A DNA stretch of 64,000 bases from SpSt-501 sp037481615. Its GTDB lineage: Bacteria; Desulfobacterota; Desulfobacteria; Desulfobacterales; SpSt-501. The stretch lies in the NCBI GenBank assembly GCA_037481615.1, contig JBBFLI010000017.1. The stretch is one strand, 5' to 3'. This document shows positions 16,372 to 25,304 of this stretch, in pieces (position 1 is the stretch's first letter; each line of letters starts with the position of its first letter). The notes under the pieces are model-generated. The model did no database searches and was not told where the DNA came from. It saw nothing but the letters and a program-made list of their open reading frames with translations. The position numbers and the translations under genes were made by a program.

Positions 16372-18411
16372 ATGTCCGCAATCCGCAAGGTAGGGGTGGT
16401 GGGGGCCGGGAACATGGGGAGCGGGATCGCCCAGAAATTCGCCCAGGAGGGGATCCCGGTGGTGATGGTGGACCTGAAGGACGAGTTCGTCGCCCGCGGG
16501 CTTCAGACGATCCGGCGGCTCCTCGAGGAGGGGGTCGAGCGGCGCATCTTCAAACCCGAGCAGGTCGCCGAAATCCTCGGCCGCATCCAGGGCACGACCG
16601 ACTTCCGGGCGCTCGCCGACGCCGACCTCGTGATCGAGGCCGTCTTCGAGGACAAGCAGGTGAAGGCCGATCTCTTCCGCAAGCTCGATGCCCTCTGCCG
16701 GCCGGAGACGATCCTCGCCACGAACACCTCGAGCTTCTATGTCCGCGAGTTCGCCCAGCAGACCTCCCGGCCGGACCGTTTCATCGGGCTGCACTACTTC
16801 TATCACCCGGCGAAAAACCGCCTCCTCGAGGTAATCCCCCACGCGGGGACGAGCCCGGAGACGCTCGAAACCTCGCTGCTCGCCGCGCGGCTGCACGGCA
16901 AAACGGCGATCCTCGTCCAGGACGCCCCCGGCTTCGCCGTGAACCGCTTCTTCGTCCCCTTCCTGAACGAGGCCGCGCGCATGCTCGAGGAGGGCCTGGC
17001 CGGCATCCCCACGATCGAGGAGGCCGGCAAACGCGCCTTCCGAATCGGGATGGGCCCCTTCCAGCTCATGAACGTGACCGGGATTCCGATCGCGGTTCAC
17101 GCGGCGACGACCCTGGGCAACGAGCTCGGCCCCTTCTACGCCCCGTGCGCGGCCCTGAAGGCGCAGATGGAGAAGAAGGAGAACTGGAACCTCGAGGGGC
17201 CGATCGAGGAGGAAAAGATCCCGCCGCTCGTCGACCGCTTCCACGGCGTCTGCCTCGGCGTGGCCGCGGCCCTCGTCGACGAGGGGGTCGCCTCCATCGA
17301 GGACACCGACCGCGGGGCGAAGATCGGCCTGCGCTGGAGCGAGGGCCCCTTCGAGATCATGAACCGGCTGGGGATCCGTCGCACCTATGAGCTCGTGCAG
17401 GCGGTCTGCCGCCGCTACCCGGACTTCAAGATGCCGGCGCTTCTCGAGAAGCAGCACCGCGAGGGCAAGCCCTTCGTCTTCCGCTTCGTGGATCTCGCCG
17501 TGCGCGGGACGGTCGCCTTCCTCACGATCAACCGGCCCGAAGCGATGAACGCGCTCAACGAAGCCGTGGTCACGCAGCTCGCCGAGCGCTTCGCCGAGGC
17601 CCAGGCGGATCCCCGCGTGCGGACGATCGTCTTTCGCGGCGCCGGCAAGGCCTTCGTCGCCGGGGCCGACATCCGCTACTTCGTCGAAAAGATCCGCGCG
17701 GGCAGGATCGCCGACATCGTCGCCTTCACCCGCCGCGGCCATGAGCTGCTGCTTGCGATCGAGGAGTCCCCCAAGCCCACGGTCGCCCTGCTGGACGGGC
17801 TCTCCCTCGGCGGGGGAAGCGAACTCGCCCTCGCCTGCCGGGCGATCCTCGCGACCCCGGCGGGCTCGCTCGCCTTCCCCGAGACCGGGATCGGGATCTA
17901 CCCCGGCCTGGGGGGCATGCTGCGCACGGCGCGGCAGATCGGCCCGGAGCTCGCCAAGTACTTCGCCTGCACGGGAGCGCCGATTTCGGCGCGCGACGCC
18001 CTCGAGCTCGGGATCGCCTGCCGCCTCGTCGAGCCGGCGGGGGTGGACGCGGCGATCGCGGAGCTCGCCGCGGCGGGGGTCCCGGAGAAGTACCGCCCGC
18101 GGCCGATCCCCGAGCGCTTCCGGGTTTTCCAGGCCCTCTTCGCCCCGCAGCCGCTCGCCGAGCTGCTCGTCGGGCGGGCGCCCGCGGGATTCGAGGCCGC
18201 CGCGGTCGAACGCGTGCTGAAGGCGCTCCGCACGAAGGCCCCGATCGCCCTCCGGCTCGCCTGCGAGATCGTCGACCGCCAGGCGGGGCTGCCGATGCGC
18301 GAGGCGATCGAGGTGGAACTCGCGCGGCTGCCCGAGATCTTCTCGACCGCCGACGCCCTCGAGGGTCTCTCCTCGCTCGGCCGCAAACGGCCCGAGTTCA
18401 AGGGCGCCTGA
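16372..18411 (+). CDS. 3-hydroxyacyl-CoA dehydrogenase / enoyl-CoA hydratase fusion
   Basis: This 679-residue two-domain protein has an N-terminal 3HCDH part with the NAD site GVVGAGNMGSGIAQKFAQEG at residues 7-26, the catalytic region IGLHYFYHPAKNRLLEVI near 140 and the C-terminal 3HCDH lobe to about 360. A crotonase domain follows (about 365-600): ITINRPEAMNALNEAVV, FRGAGKAFVAGADIRYFVEKI and LLDGLSLGGGSELALACRAIL. The order (dehydrogenase first) is opposite to FadB/FadJ and matches PimF-like and archaeal fusions. It likely handles beta-oxidation of the pimelyl chain after ring opening. It sits 15 nt after bamR. Confidence 0.9.
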   Translation: MSAIRKVGVVGAGNMGSGIAQKFAQEGIPVVMVDLKDEFVARGLQTIRRLLEEGVERRIFKPEQVAEILGRIQGTTDFRALADADLVIEAVFEDKQVKADLFRKLDALCRPETILATNTSSFYVREFAQQTSRPDRFIGLHYFYHPAKNRLLEVIPHAGTSPETLETSLLAARLHGKTAILVQDAPGFAVNRFFVPFLNEAARMLEEGLAGIPTIEEAGKRAFRIGMGPFQLMNVTGIPIAVHAATTLGNELGPFYAPCAALKAQMEKKENWNLEGPIEEEKIPPLVDRFHGVCLGVAAALVDEGVASIEDTDRGAKIGLRWSEGPFEIMNRLGIRRTYELVQAVCRRYPDFKMPALLEKQHREGKPFVFRFVDLAVRGTVAFLTINRPEAMNALNEAVVTQLAERFAEAQADPRVRTIVFRGAGKAFVAGADIRYFVEKIRAGRIADIVAFTRRGHELLLAIEESPKPTVALLDGLSLGGGSELALACRAILATPAGSLAFPETGIGIYPGLGGMLRTARQIGPELAKYFACTGAPISARDALELGIACRLVEPAGVDAAIAELAAAGVPEKYRPRPIPERFRVFQALFAPQPLAELLVGRAPAGFEAAAVERVLKALRTKAPIALRLACEIVDRQAGLPMREAIEVELARLPEIFSTADALEGLSSLGRKRPEFKGA

Positions 18412-18441
18412 CCTTCACCCATTCCCGCGGGGAGGTGAGCC

Positions 18442-19512
18442 ATGAAGATGGTCTCCTGGAAGATGGTCGAACCCCGAAAACCCCTCCAGCCGGTCGAATC
18501 CGACCTGCCCGCGCCCGGCCCCGGCGAGGTGCGGCTGAAGGTCGCGGGCTGCGGGGTGTGCCACACGGACCTCGGCTTTTACTACGACGGGGTGCGCACG
18601 AAGTCGCCGCTCCCCCTTACCCTCGGCCACGAGATCAGCGGGCGGGTGGAGGCGGCCGGGCCGGGTGCGGAGTCATGGGTCGGCAAGGCGGTCATCGTGC
18701 CCGCGGTCATGCCCTGCGGGGACTGCGATGTCTGCCGCCGCGGCCTCGGCAACATCTGCGCGCGGCAGAAGATGCCCGGAAATGACATCCCCGGGGGGTT
18801 CGCCAGCCACATCGTCGTCCCGGCGAAAGCCCTCTGCGAGGTGCCCCTCGATGCGCAGGGCCGGCCCGCGGGCGCCTCCGGGGTCACCCTGACCGAACTC
18901 GCCGTGGTGGCCGACGCCGTGACCACCCCCTACCAGGCGATCCTCGAATCCCGGCTCCAGGCCGGGGACACGGCCGTTTTCATCGGGGTCGGCGGGGTGG
19001 GGGGCTTCGGAGTCCAGATCGCCAAGGCCCTGGGGGCGCTCGTCTTCGCCGTCGACATCGACCCCGCAAAACTCGAAGCGATCACCCCCTATTGCGCGGC
19101 GGTCTTCAACGCGAAAGAGCTGCCCTTCAAGGACCTGCGCGCCGCAGTCACCGAGGCGGTGAAAAAGGCGGGCGGGCGCCGCACGGAGTGGAAGATCTTC
19201 GAAACCTCCGGCACCGCCGCCGGCCAGCAGACCGCCTTCGGCCTGCTCACCTACGGGGCGGCGCTCGCGGTGGTGGGATTCACCCTGGATCCGGTGACGA
19301 TCCGCCTCTCCAACCTGATGGCCTTCCACGCCTCGGCCCGCGGCAACTGGGGCTGTGTCCCCGAGCATTACCCGGCCGTGCTGCGCCTGGTGCTCGACGG
19401 GCGGGTGGTCCTGCGGCCCTTCGTGAAAGAGTTCCCGCTTTCCCGGATCAACGAGATCTTCGAAGACGTGCACGGCCGCCGGATCCGCGAGCGGCCGATC
19501 CTGGTTCCCTGA
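18442..19512 (+). CDS. bamQ: 6-hydroxycyclohex-1-ene-1-carbonyl-CoA dehydrogenase (Had/BamQ)
   Basis: This 356-residue medium-chain alcohol dehydrogenase has catalytic zinc ligands C40 and H63 (GCGVCHTD, LGHEISG). Structural zinc ligands are C92, C95, C98 and C106 in CGDCDVCRRGLGNIC. The NAD loop GVGGVGGFG lies near residue 187. The motif spacing follows known Had proteins, which oxidise 6-hydroxycyclohex-1-enoyl-CoA to the 6-oxo product used by BamA. It is located between the hydratase-type genes and iorAB in the ring-cleavage operon. A GGAGG site precedes the ATG. Confidence 0.92.
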   Translation: MKMVSWKMVEPRKPLQPVESDLPAPGPGEVRLKVAGCGVCHTDLGFYYDGVRTKSPLPLTLGHEISGRVEAAGPGAESWVGKAVIVPAVMPCGDCDVCRRGLGNICARQKMPGNDIPGGFASHIVVPAKALCEVPLDAQGRPAGASGVTLTELAVVADAVTTPYQAILESRLQAGDTAVFIGVGGVGGFGVQIAKALGALVFAVDIDPAKLEAITPYCAAVFNAKELPFKDLRAAVTEAVKKAGGRRTEWKIFETSGTAAGQQTAFGLLTYGAALAVVGFTLDPVTIRLSNLMAFHASARGNWGCVPEHYPAVLRLVLDGRVVLRPFVKEFPLSRINEIFEDVHGRRIRERPILVP

Positions 19513-19549
19513 ACCGGAAACCCCCGACGCGCAGAAAGGACAGGAACGG

Positions 19550-21418
19550 ATGCACAAACTGCTGACCGACCGGCCCGGGGAGAAGATGCTTCTTCTCGGC
19601 AACGAAGCGATCGCCCGCGGGGCGATCGAGGCCGGGGTGGCCTTCGCGAGCACCTACCCCGGGACCCCCTCCTCGGAGATTTCGCTGCAGTTTTTCCAGA
19701 TCTCCCAGGAAAGCGATCTGCACTTCGAGTACTGCACCAACGAGAAGGTCGCCGTCGAGGTGGCGGCCGCGGCGGCCGCGTGCGGTGTCCGCAGCATGGC
19801 GGTCATGAAACACGTGGGGTTGAACGTCGCCGCCGACGCCGTGATGACCCTCGCTTACGTCGGGGTGAAGGGCGGCATGGTCATTCTCACCGCCGATGAC
19901 CCGGCGATGTTCTCGAGCCAAAACGAGCAGGACAACCGCTACTACGCCAAGCTCTCGGGGCTGCCCATGCTCGAGCCCTCCTCGGTCGAGGAGGCCCACC
20001 GCATGCTCCCCTCCGCCTTCGATCTCTCCGAGGAACTCCAGGAGCCGGTCTTTCTGCGCACCACGACGCGCATCAACCACTCCTCGGGGGTCATCACCCT
20101 GGGGGAGATCCGGCCCCGGGTCACCCGCGGGCAGTTCACCAAGGACCCGCTCAGCCTGGTCACGGTCCCCGCCGTCTCGCGCAAGCTCCACGTGAAGCTC
20201 CTCGAGCACATCGCCCGCGCCCAGGCGCTCTCCGAGATCTCGCCCTACAACTTCGTCGAGGGCGGGGGCCCCTGGGGGATCCTGTGCAACGGGGTGAGCT
20301 ACAACTACGTCAAGGACGCGGTCGCCGAACTCGGGATCGCCGACCGCGTGCGCATCCTGCGGGTCGGCTTCTCCCACCCCCTCCCCGCACGGCGCATCCA
20401 GGAGTTCCTGCGCGGCTGCGAAAAGGCGCTTGTCGTCGAGGAGGGCGAGCCCTACCTCGAGGAGGCGGCCAAGGCCCACGCCCAGGAGGCGGGCCTGGCC
20501 CTTCCGATCCGCGGCAAGGCGCCGGAGCTCTTCACCCGGCTCTACGAGCTCGACCCGGCGACCGTCCGGCGCGTCACGGCGCGCTATTTCGGCGTGCCCG
20601 ACCGCACCCGGCCCGCGGTCGACGTCTCCGACGTCCCGCCCATCCCGCAGCGGCCGCCGACCCTCTGCGCCGGCTGTTCCCACCGGGCGACCTTCTACGA
20701 GGTGCGCCAGGCGGCCGAGGAGCTCGGGCTCGAGACCGTCTACCCGACCGACATCGGCTGCTACACGCTCGGGCTGCTCCCCCCCCTCTCCATGGCCGAT
20801 TACCTCATCTGCATGGGCTCTTCGACCGGCACTGCAGGCGGCTTCTCCCGGGTAAGCGGCCGCAAGGTCATCTCTTTCATCGGGGACTCGACCTTCTTCC
20901 ACGCCGGCATCCCGGGGCTGATCAACGCCGTCTTCAACAACCACCCCTTCACGCTCGTGATCCTCGACAACGGGACGACGGCGATGACCGGCCACCAGCC
21001 CCACCCGGGCGTGGACATGAAGCAACTCAAGCTCGAAAATTACGGGCGCGTCTCGATCGAGGCCGTGGTGCGCGGCATCGGGGTCCCCCACGTCACGGTG
21101 ATCAAGCCCTACCGCGTGAAGAAGAGCATCGAGCAGATCAAGGAGGCGCTCTCCTTCCCCGGGGTTTCGGTCGTCATCTCGCAGGAGCTCTGCGTGCTCT
21201 ACGCGAAGAGCCTGAAATTGCCGCGGGGCAAACCCTTCCGCGTGGGCGAGAAGTGCAAAAACCACCGGGTGTGCATGACGCGGCTCGCCTGCCCGGCCTT
21301 CTACGTCTGGAACGACCGCATCCACATCGACGCGAACCTCTGCACCGGCTGCAGTCTCTGCGCCCAGATCTGTCCCGAGCACGCGATCGTCCCGGCCCGG
21401 GAAACAGCGGAGAAATGA
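19550..21418 (+). CDS. iorA: Indolepyruvate:ferredoxin oxidoreductase alpha subunit
   Basis: This 622-residue subunit begins with the 2-oxoacid oxidoreductase pyrimidine-binding part (LLGNEAIARGAIEAGVAFASTYPGTPSSEI). It continues with the thiamine-diphosphate part (CAGCSHRATFYEV, DIGCYTLGLLPPLSMADYLICMGSS, GDSTFFHAG...NNHPFTLVILDNGTTAMTGHQPHPG) and ends with a ferredoxin-like CTGCSLCAQICPEHAI. With IorB it decarboxylates aryl-pyruvates to aryl-acetyl-CoA and reduces ferredoxin. In this operon it may process aromatic amino acids, or serve as a ferredoxin source for ring reduction, as korAB does beside the Thauera reductase genes. The visible C-terminal motif supports one complete 4Fe-4S site; many IorA proteins have two. 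Confidence 0.92.
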   Translation: MHKLLTDRPGEKMLLLGNEAIARGAIEAGVAFASTYPGTPSSEISLQFFQISQESDLHFEYCTNEKVAVEVAAAAAACGVRSMAVMKHVGLNVAADAVMTLAYVGVKGGMVILTADDPAMFSSQNEQDNRYYAKLSGLPMLEPSSVEEAHRMLPSAFDLSEELQEPVFLRTTTRINHSSGVITLGEIRPRVTRGQFTKDPLSLVTVPAVSRKLHVKLLEHIARAQALSEISPYNFVEGGGPWGILCNGVSYNYVKDAVAELGIADRVRILRVGFSHPLPARRIQEFLRGCEKALVVEEGEPYLEEAAKAHAQEAGLALPIRGKAPELFTRLYELDPATVRRVTARYFGVPDRTRPAVDVSDVPPIPQRPPTLCAGCSHRATFYEVRQAAEELGLETVYPTDIGCYTLGLLPPLSMADYLICMGSSTGTAGGFSRVSGRKVISFIGDSTFFHAGIPGLINAVFNNHPFTLVILDNGTTAMTGHQPHPGVDMKQLKLENYGRVSIEAVVRGIGVPHVTVIKPYRVKKSIEQIKEALSFPGVSVVISQELCVLYAKSLKLPRGKPFRVGEKCKNHRVCMTRLACPAFYVWNDRIHIDANLCTGCSLCAQICPEHAIVPARETAEK

Positions 21419-21421
21419 CCC

Positions 21422-22021
21422 ATGAAGACCACGCGCCTCGTCATCGTCGCCGTCGGGGGCCAGGGCAACCTTCTCGCCTCCTCCATCCTCGCCGAAGCCG
21501 CCCTGATCGAGAACGTCCCCATCCGCATGAGCGAAATCCACGGCATGGCCCAGCGCGGCGGGGTCGTCGAGTCGGCGCTCCTCTTCGGGCCGGGCCGCAG
21601 CACGATCATCGCCGACGGCGAGGCCGACATCCTCGTCGGCTTCGAGCCGGCCGAGACCCTGCGCGCGCTCGGCAAGTGCCACCGCGACAGTACGGTCATC
21701 ACGAACCTCGCCCCGCTCATGCCCTTCACGGTGAACATCGGCCAGGGGGTCTACCCCGACCTCAAGCGGCTCCAGGAGCTCATCCGCGCGAAGACCGCGC
21801 GACTGATCGCCTTCAACGCGACCGCCCTCGCCCGCGAGGCCGGAAACGTGCTCGCCGTGAACATGGTGCTCCTCGGCTGCCTGGTCGAAACGGGCCTGCT
21901 TCCGCTCCGGGCCGAATCCGTTCGGGCGGCGATGGAGCGGAAGATCAAGCCCGACTTGCTCGAGGTCAACCGCAGGGCCTTCGCGGCGGGGGCCGCCGCC
22001 GCGCGCCAGAACGCCGCCTGA
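21422..22021 (+). CDS. iorB: Indolepyruvate:ferredoxin oxidoreductase beta subunit
   Basis: This 199-residue gamma-domain subunit has the segments VAVGGQGNLLASSILAEAALIENV, MSEIHGMAQRGGVVESALLFG and VNMVLLGCLVETGLLPL, typical of IorB and the PorG family. It starts 3 nt after the iorA stop, so the two are translationally coupled and likely form the heteromeric enzyme. It has no odd features. Confidence 0.92.
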   Translation: MKTTRLVIVAVGGQGNLLASSILAEAALIENVPIRMSEIHGMAQRGGVVESALLFGPGRSTIIADGEADILVGFEPAETLRALGKCHRDSTVITNLAPLMPFTVNIGQGVYPDLKRLQELIRAKTARLIAFNATALAREAGNVLAVNMVLLGCLVETGLLPLRAESVRAAMERKIKPDLLEVNRRAFAAGAAAARQNAA

Positions 22022-22113
22022 GCGCAAGCGGCGACGGCCCGGCTGCTTTCAAAATCTTCGCCCCGAGACCCCTACAGCGGGCCCCGGAGGCCAGGACGGG
22101 GAGGAAGACGACC

Positions 22114-23463
22114 ATGGTGCTCAAAGGGCGCAAAGAGGAAAAGAAAAGCGAGCGCAGGTACTGGGACGAAAAGTTCGAGACCCTGCCGCTGCCGGAACTC
22201 CAGAAATTCCAGCTCCGCAAGCTCAAGGAAACCGTCGAATGGGTGTACGAACGGGTTCCCTTCTACCGGCGCAAGCTCGACGAGGCCGGCGTCGGCCCGA
22301 AATCGATCAAGTCGCTCGAGGACATCGCCCGGCTGCCCTTCACGGTGAAAAACGACCTGCGCGACAACTATCCCTTCGGGCTCTGCGCCGTGCCGCTTCG
22401 GGAGGTCGTCCGCGTCCACGCCTCCTCGGGGACGACGGGCAAGCCGATCACCGGCCCATACACCGCCGAGGACCTCGAGCAATGGACCGAGCTCATGGCG
22501 CGAAACCTCTGGGCGGCCGGGGTGCGGCCCGACGACATCGCCCAGAACGCCTACGGCCACGGCCTGTTCACGGGCGGGCTGGGGTTTCACCAGGGGTTGA
22601 CCCGCCTGGGCTGCACGGTCGTGCCGACGAGCTCGGGGTTGACGGAGCGCCAGATCACGATCATGAAGGATTTCGGCGTCACCGCCCTCTTCTGCACCCC
22701 TTCCTACGCGCTCACCATCGCCGAGCGCGCCGCCGAAATGAAGGTCGACATCCGCGCGCTGCCGCTGCGGGTGGGGGTCTTCGGCGCGGAGCCCTGGTCC
22801 ACGGCCATGCGCCAGGAGATCGAGGAGCGCATGGGCATCAGGGCCCAGGAGGCCTACGGCCTGACCGAGCTGTGCGGGCCGGGGGTCGGCTTCGACTGCG
22901 AGGTGCAGGACGGCATCCACATCAACGAGGATCATTTCATCGCCGAGATCGTCGACCCGCAGACGCTCGAGCCCCTGCCGCTCGGCGAAAAGGGGGAACT
23001 CGTCTTCACCTCGCTCCAGCGGCGCGCCATGCCGATGATCCGCTACCGCACCAAGGACATCACCCGCCTGCGCCGCGAGAAGTGCGCCTGCGGCCGCACC
23101 TTCGTCAAGATGGACAAGATCTACGGCCGCTCCGACGACATGCTGATCATCAGCGGGGTGAACGTCTTCCCCTCGCAGATCGAGTCGCTGCTCCTCGAGA
23201 TCCCCGAGGTCGAGCCCCAGTACCGCCTCGTCGTGCGCAAAAAAGGCTACCTCGACCAGCTCATCGTGCAGGTGGAAGGCCGCAAGGACATCTACGAGGC
23301 CGGCCCCGAAAAGCGCCTGGAGATCGCCGCCAAGGTCATGGCCCACATCCGCGGCATGATGGGCATCGGGGTCGACGTCGAGATCGTCGAGCCCAAATTC
23401 ATCGCCCGCAGCGAGGGCAAGGCGCTGCGGGTCGTGGACGAGCGGCCCCGGCAGTTCCGTTGA
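22114..23463 (+). CDS. paaK: Phenylacetate-CoA ligase-family enzyme (PaaK-like)
   Basis: This 449-residue adenylate-forming enzyme of the PaaK type has the segments RYWDEKFETLPLPELQKFQLRKLKETVEWVYERVPFYR, the ATP loop SSGTTGKPITGPYT near residue 108, YGLTELCGPGVGFDCE and a C-terminal SDDMLIISGVNVFPSQIE. Such enzymes form phenylacetyl-CoA or related arylacyl-CoA. It starts at the ATG at 22114 with GGGGAGG 9 nt upstream; the open frame extends far upstream without support. Its place after iorAB is the common arylpyruvate/arylacetate gene order. Possible substrates are phenylacetate, hydroxyphenylacetate or benzoate. The C-terminal lysine region is intact, so it could be a target of the nearby acetyltransferases. 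Confidence 0.9.
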   Translation: MVLKGRKEEKKSERRYWDEKFETLPLPELQKFQLRKLKETVEWVYERVPFYRRKLDEAGVGPKSIKSLEDIARLPFTVKNDLRDNYPFGLCAVPLREVVRVHASSGTTGKPITGPYTAEDLEQWTELMARNLWAAGVRPDDIAQNAYGHGLFTGGLGFHQGLTRLGCTVVPTSSGLTERQITIMKDFGVTALFCTPSYALTIAERAAEMKVDIRALPLRVGVFGAEPWSTAMRQEIEERMGIRAQEAYGLTELCGPGVGFDCEVQDGIHINEDHFIAEIVDPQTLEPLPLGEKGELVFTSLQRRAMPMIRYRTKDITRLRREKCACGRTFVKMDKIYGRSDDMLIISGVNVFPSQIESLLLEIPEVEPQYRLVVRKKGYLDQLIVQVEGRKDIYEAGPEKRLEIAAKVMAHIRGMMGIGVDVEIVEPKFIARSEGKALRVVDERPRQFR

Positions 23464-23493
23464 GCCCGGGACGCCCCGCCCCCGGAGGTTGCC

Positions 23494-24459
23494 ATGAGCG
23501 ATCCCTCCTCCTTCCGCCCGCGCCGCTTCGCCGTCGTGGGTGCAGGACCGGTCGGCTGCATCGTGGCCGCCTTTCTCGCCCGCGGCGGACACGAGGTGAC
23601 CCTGTGCGACGTCGTGCCGGAGCTCCTCGCCCCGGCCCTCGACCCCGGGATCGTCCTCGAGGGGGCCGAGTCTTTCCGCCAGGCGGTCACCCGGACCTGC
23701 CCGGTGGTCGACGATCTCGCCCCCTGGGACCCCGAGGTCATCTTCATCACCGTCAAGGCGAACGCCCTGCCGCTCATCGCCTCGGCGCTCGAGGGGTTTC
23801 TCGGCCCCGAGCGTTACGTCGTGAGCTGGCAGAACGGGATCGACACGGAGCGCGAGCTCGCCCGCACGCTCGGCCGCGCGCGGGTGATGCGCGCGGTCGT
23901 CAACTACGGCTGCGGGCTCGTCGCCCCCGGCCGCGTGCGCATCCCCTTCCACCACCCGCCGCATTTCGTCCAGGAACTCGACCCGGCGGGGCGGGGGGCG
24001 GCGCTCGCCGTGGCCGAAGCGCTCACCGCTTGCGGGCTGGAAACCCGGCACACGGACCAGATCGTCTCCATGGTCTGGCGCAAGACGGTCATGAACGCCT
24101 CGATGAACCCGGTGTGCGCCTTGACGCGCCTGACGATGGCGCGCGCGATGAACGACCCCATCGTCTTCGCCATCGTCCAGGCGCTCGTCCAGGAATGCAT
24201 CCGCATCGCCCGGGCGAACGAGATCCTGCTCGGCTGGGAGTACTTCGAGGAGGCGATGGCCTACATGCGCGGGGCGGGCGACCACAAGCCCTCGATGCTG
24301 ATGGACATCGAAGCCGGCCGGCGCACCGAGATCGACTACATCAACGGGAAGTTCATCGAGTACGCCGAGCGCGCCGGCCTCGACGCCCCGTTCAACCGGG
24401 TGATGCGCGCCCTGGTCAAGGGGCTCGAATCCGGCCTCGAACGCCGGGGCGGGGCCTGA
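23494..24459 (+). CDS. 2-dehydropantoate 2-reductase family protein (ApbA/PanE-like)
   Basis: This 321-residue protein has a Rossmann start (RFAVVGAGPVGCIVAAFLARGGHEV), the family lysine/asparagine region VWRKTVMNASMNPVCALT near residue 200 and HKPSMLMDIEAGRRTEIDYINGKF near 270. PanE reduces ketopantoate, but many paralogues reduce other 2-oxo acids to 2-hydroxy acids. Lying between a PaaK-type ligase and an HgdC/HgdB-like pair, it may make a 2-hydroxy acid (for example aryl-lactate) rather than pantoate. This is inference from position. Confidence 0.82.
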   Translation: MSDPSSFRPRRFAVVGAGPVGCIVAAFLARGGHEVTLCDVVPELLAPALDPGIVLEGAESFRQAVTRTCPVVDDLAPWDPEVIFITVKANALPLIASALEGFLGPERYVVSWQNGIDTERELARTLGRARVMRAVVNYGCGLVAPGRVRIPFHHPPHFVQELDPAGRGAALAVAEALTACGLETRHTDQIVSMVWRKTVMNASMNPVCALTRLTMARAMNDPIVFAIVQALVQECIRIARANEILLGWEYFEEAMAYMRGAGDHKPSMLMDIEAGRRTEIDYINGKFIEYAERAGLDAPFNRVMRALVKGLESGLERRGGA

Positions 24460-24469
24460 TCGGCGGCCG

Positions 24470-25267
24470 ATGGACACCTTGAGCGAAGGGGCGCTCTATG
24501 TCGGATGCGACGTCGGCTCCTCGCGCACGAAGGTCGCGGTGATCGACGCCGAGGGCCGGCTGCGGGGTCTCGCCGTGCGCAAGTCGGGCACCGACTTCAC
24601 GGCGACCGCCGACGGCTGCCTCGCCGAGGCGCTCGCCATGGCCAGCGGCGAGCCGGCGCGGATCGCGCGCGCCGTCTCCACGGGCTACGGCCGCATGAAC
24701 GTCCGCTACGCCCACGACCAGCGCACCGAGATCGGCTGCCATGCGGGGGGGTGCTACCACGCCTTTCCGCGGGCGATCACGGTGATCGACATCGGCGGCC
24801 AGGACAACAAGGTGATCAAGCTCGACGCCGCCGGCCGGCGCACGGGGTTCAAGATGAACCGCAAGTGCGCCGCGGGCACGGGCGCCTTCCTCGAGGAGAT
24901 GGCCGCCCGCCTCGACATCCCGCTCGAGCGCATGAACGCCATGGCCGAGCGCTCGACGGACATGGTGCGCCTGGGGAGCTTCTGCACCGTCTTCTCGGCG
25001 ACCGAGGTCCTCGAGCACATCCGCCACGGCAAGAAGATCGAGGACATCGTCAAGGGCGTCTTCTACAGCATGATCAAGCGCATCGTGGAGATGGATTCGC
25101 TGACCGCCGAGGTCGTGATGACCGGGGGGGTCGTCGCCCACAACCCCTATCTCGTGCGCATGATGGAGGAGCTGATCGGCCGCCCCGTCCTCGTCCCCCC
25201 CCACCCCCAGTTCACCGGCGCGATCGGGGCCGCCCTCTACGCCCGGAGCGGATCCCGCGAAGCGTAA
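24470..25267 (+). CDS. HgdC/BadF-type ATP-dependent activator (2-hydroxyacyl-CoA dehydratase / double-cubane reductase family)
   Basis: This is a 265-residue ASKHA-fold ATPase. ATP-site segments are GCDVGSSRTKVAVID at residues 12-26, DIGGQDNKVIKL near 107 and TGGVVAHNPYLV near 220. Two cysteines, C133 in RKCAAGTGAFLEEMA and C172 in GSFCTVFSATEV, match the ligands that hold the single 4Fe-4S cluster between two monomers. Activators use ATP hydrolysis to push one low-potential electron onto a partner of the HgdB type, which is the next gene. Only one activator and one partner are present, unlike class I benzoyl-CoA reductase (four genes). Confidence 0.9.
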   Translation: MDTLSEGALYVGCDVGSSRTKVAVIDAEGRLRGLAVRKSGTDFTATADGCLAEALAMASGEPARIARAVSTGYGRMNVRYAHDQRTEIGCHAGGCYHAFPRAITVIDIGGQDNKVIKLDAAGRRTGFKMNRKCAAGTGAFLEEMAARLDIPLERMNAMAERSTDMVRLGSFCTVFSATEVLEHIRHGKKIEDIVKGVFYSMIKRIVEMDSLTAEVVMTGGVVAHNPYLVRMMEELIGRPVLVPPHPQFTGAIGAALYARSGSREA

Positions 25268-25304
25268 CCCTTCAACCCTTGGATTTCATGGAGGCCCTGC
25301 TGTC

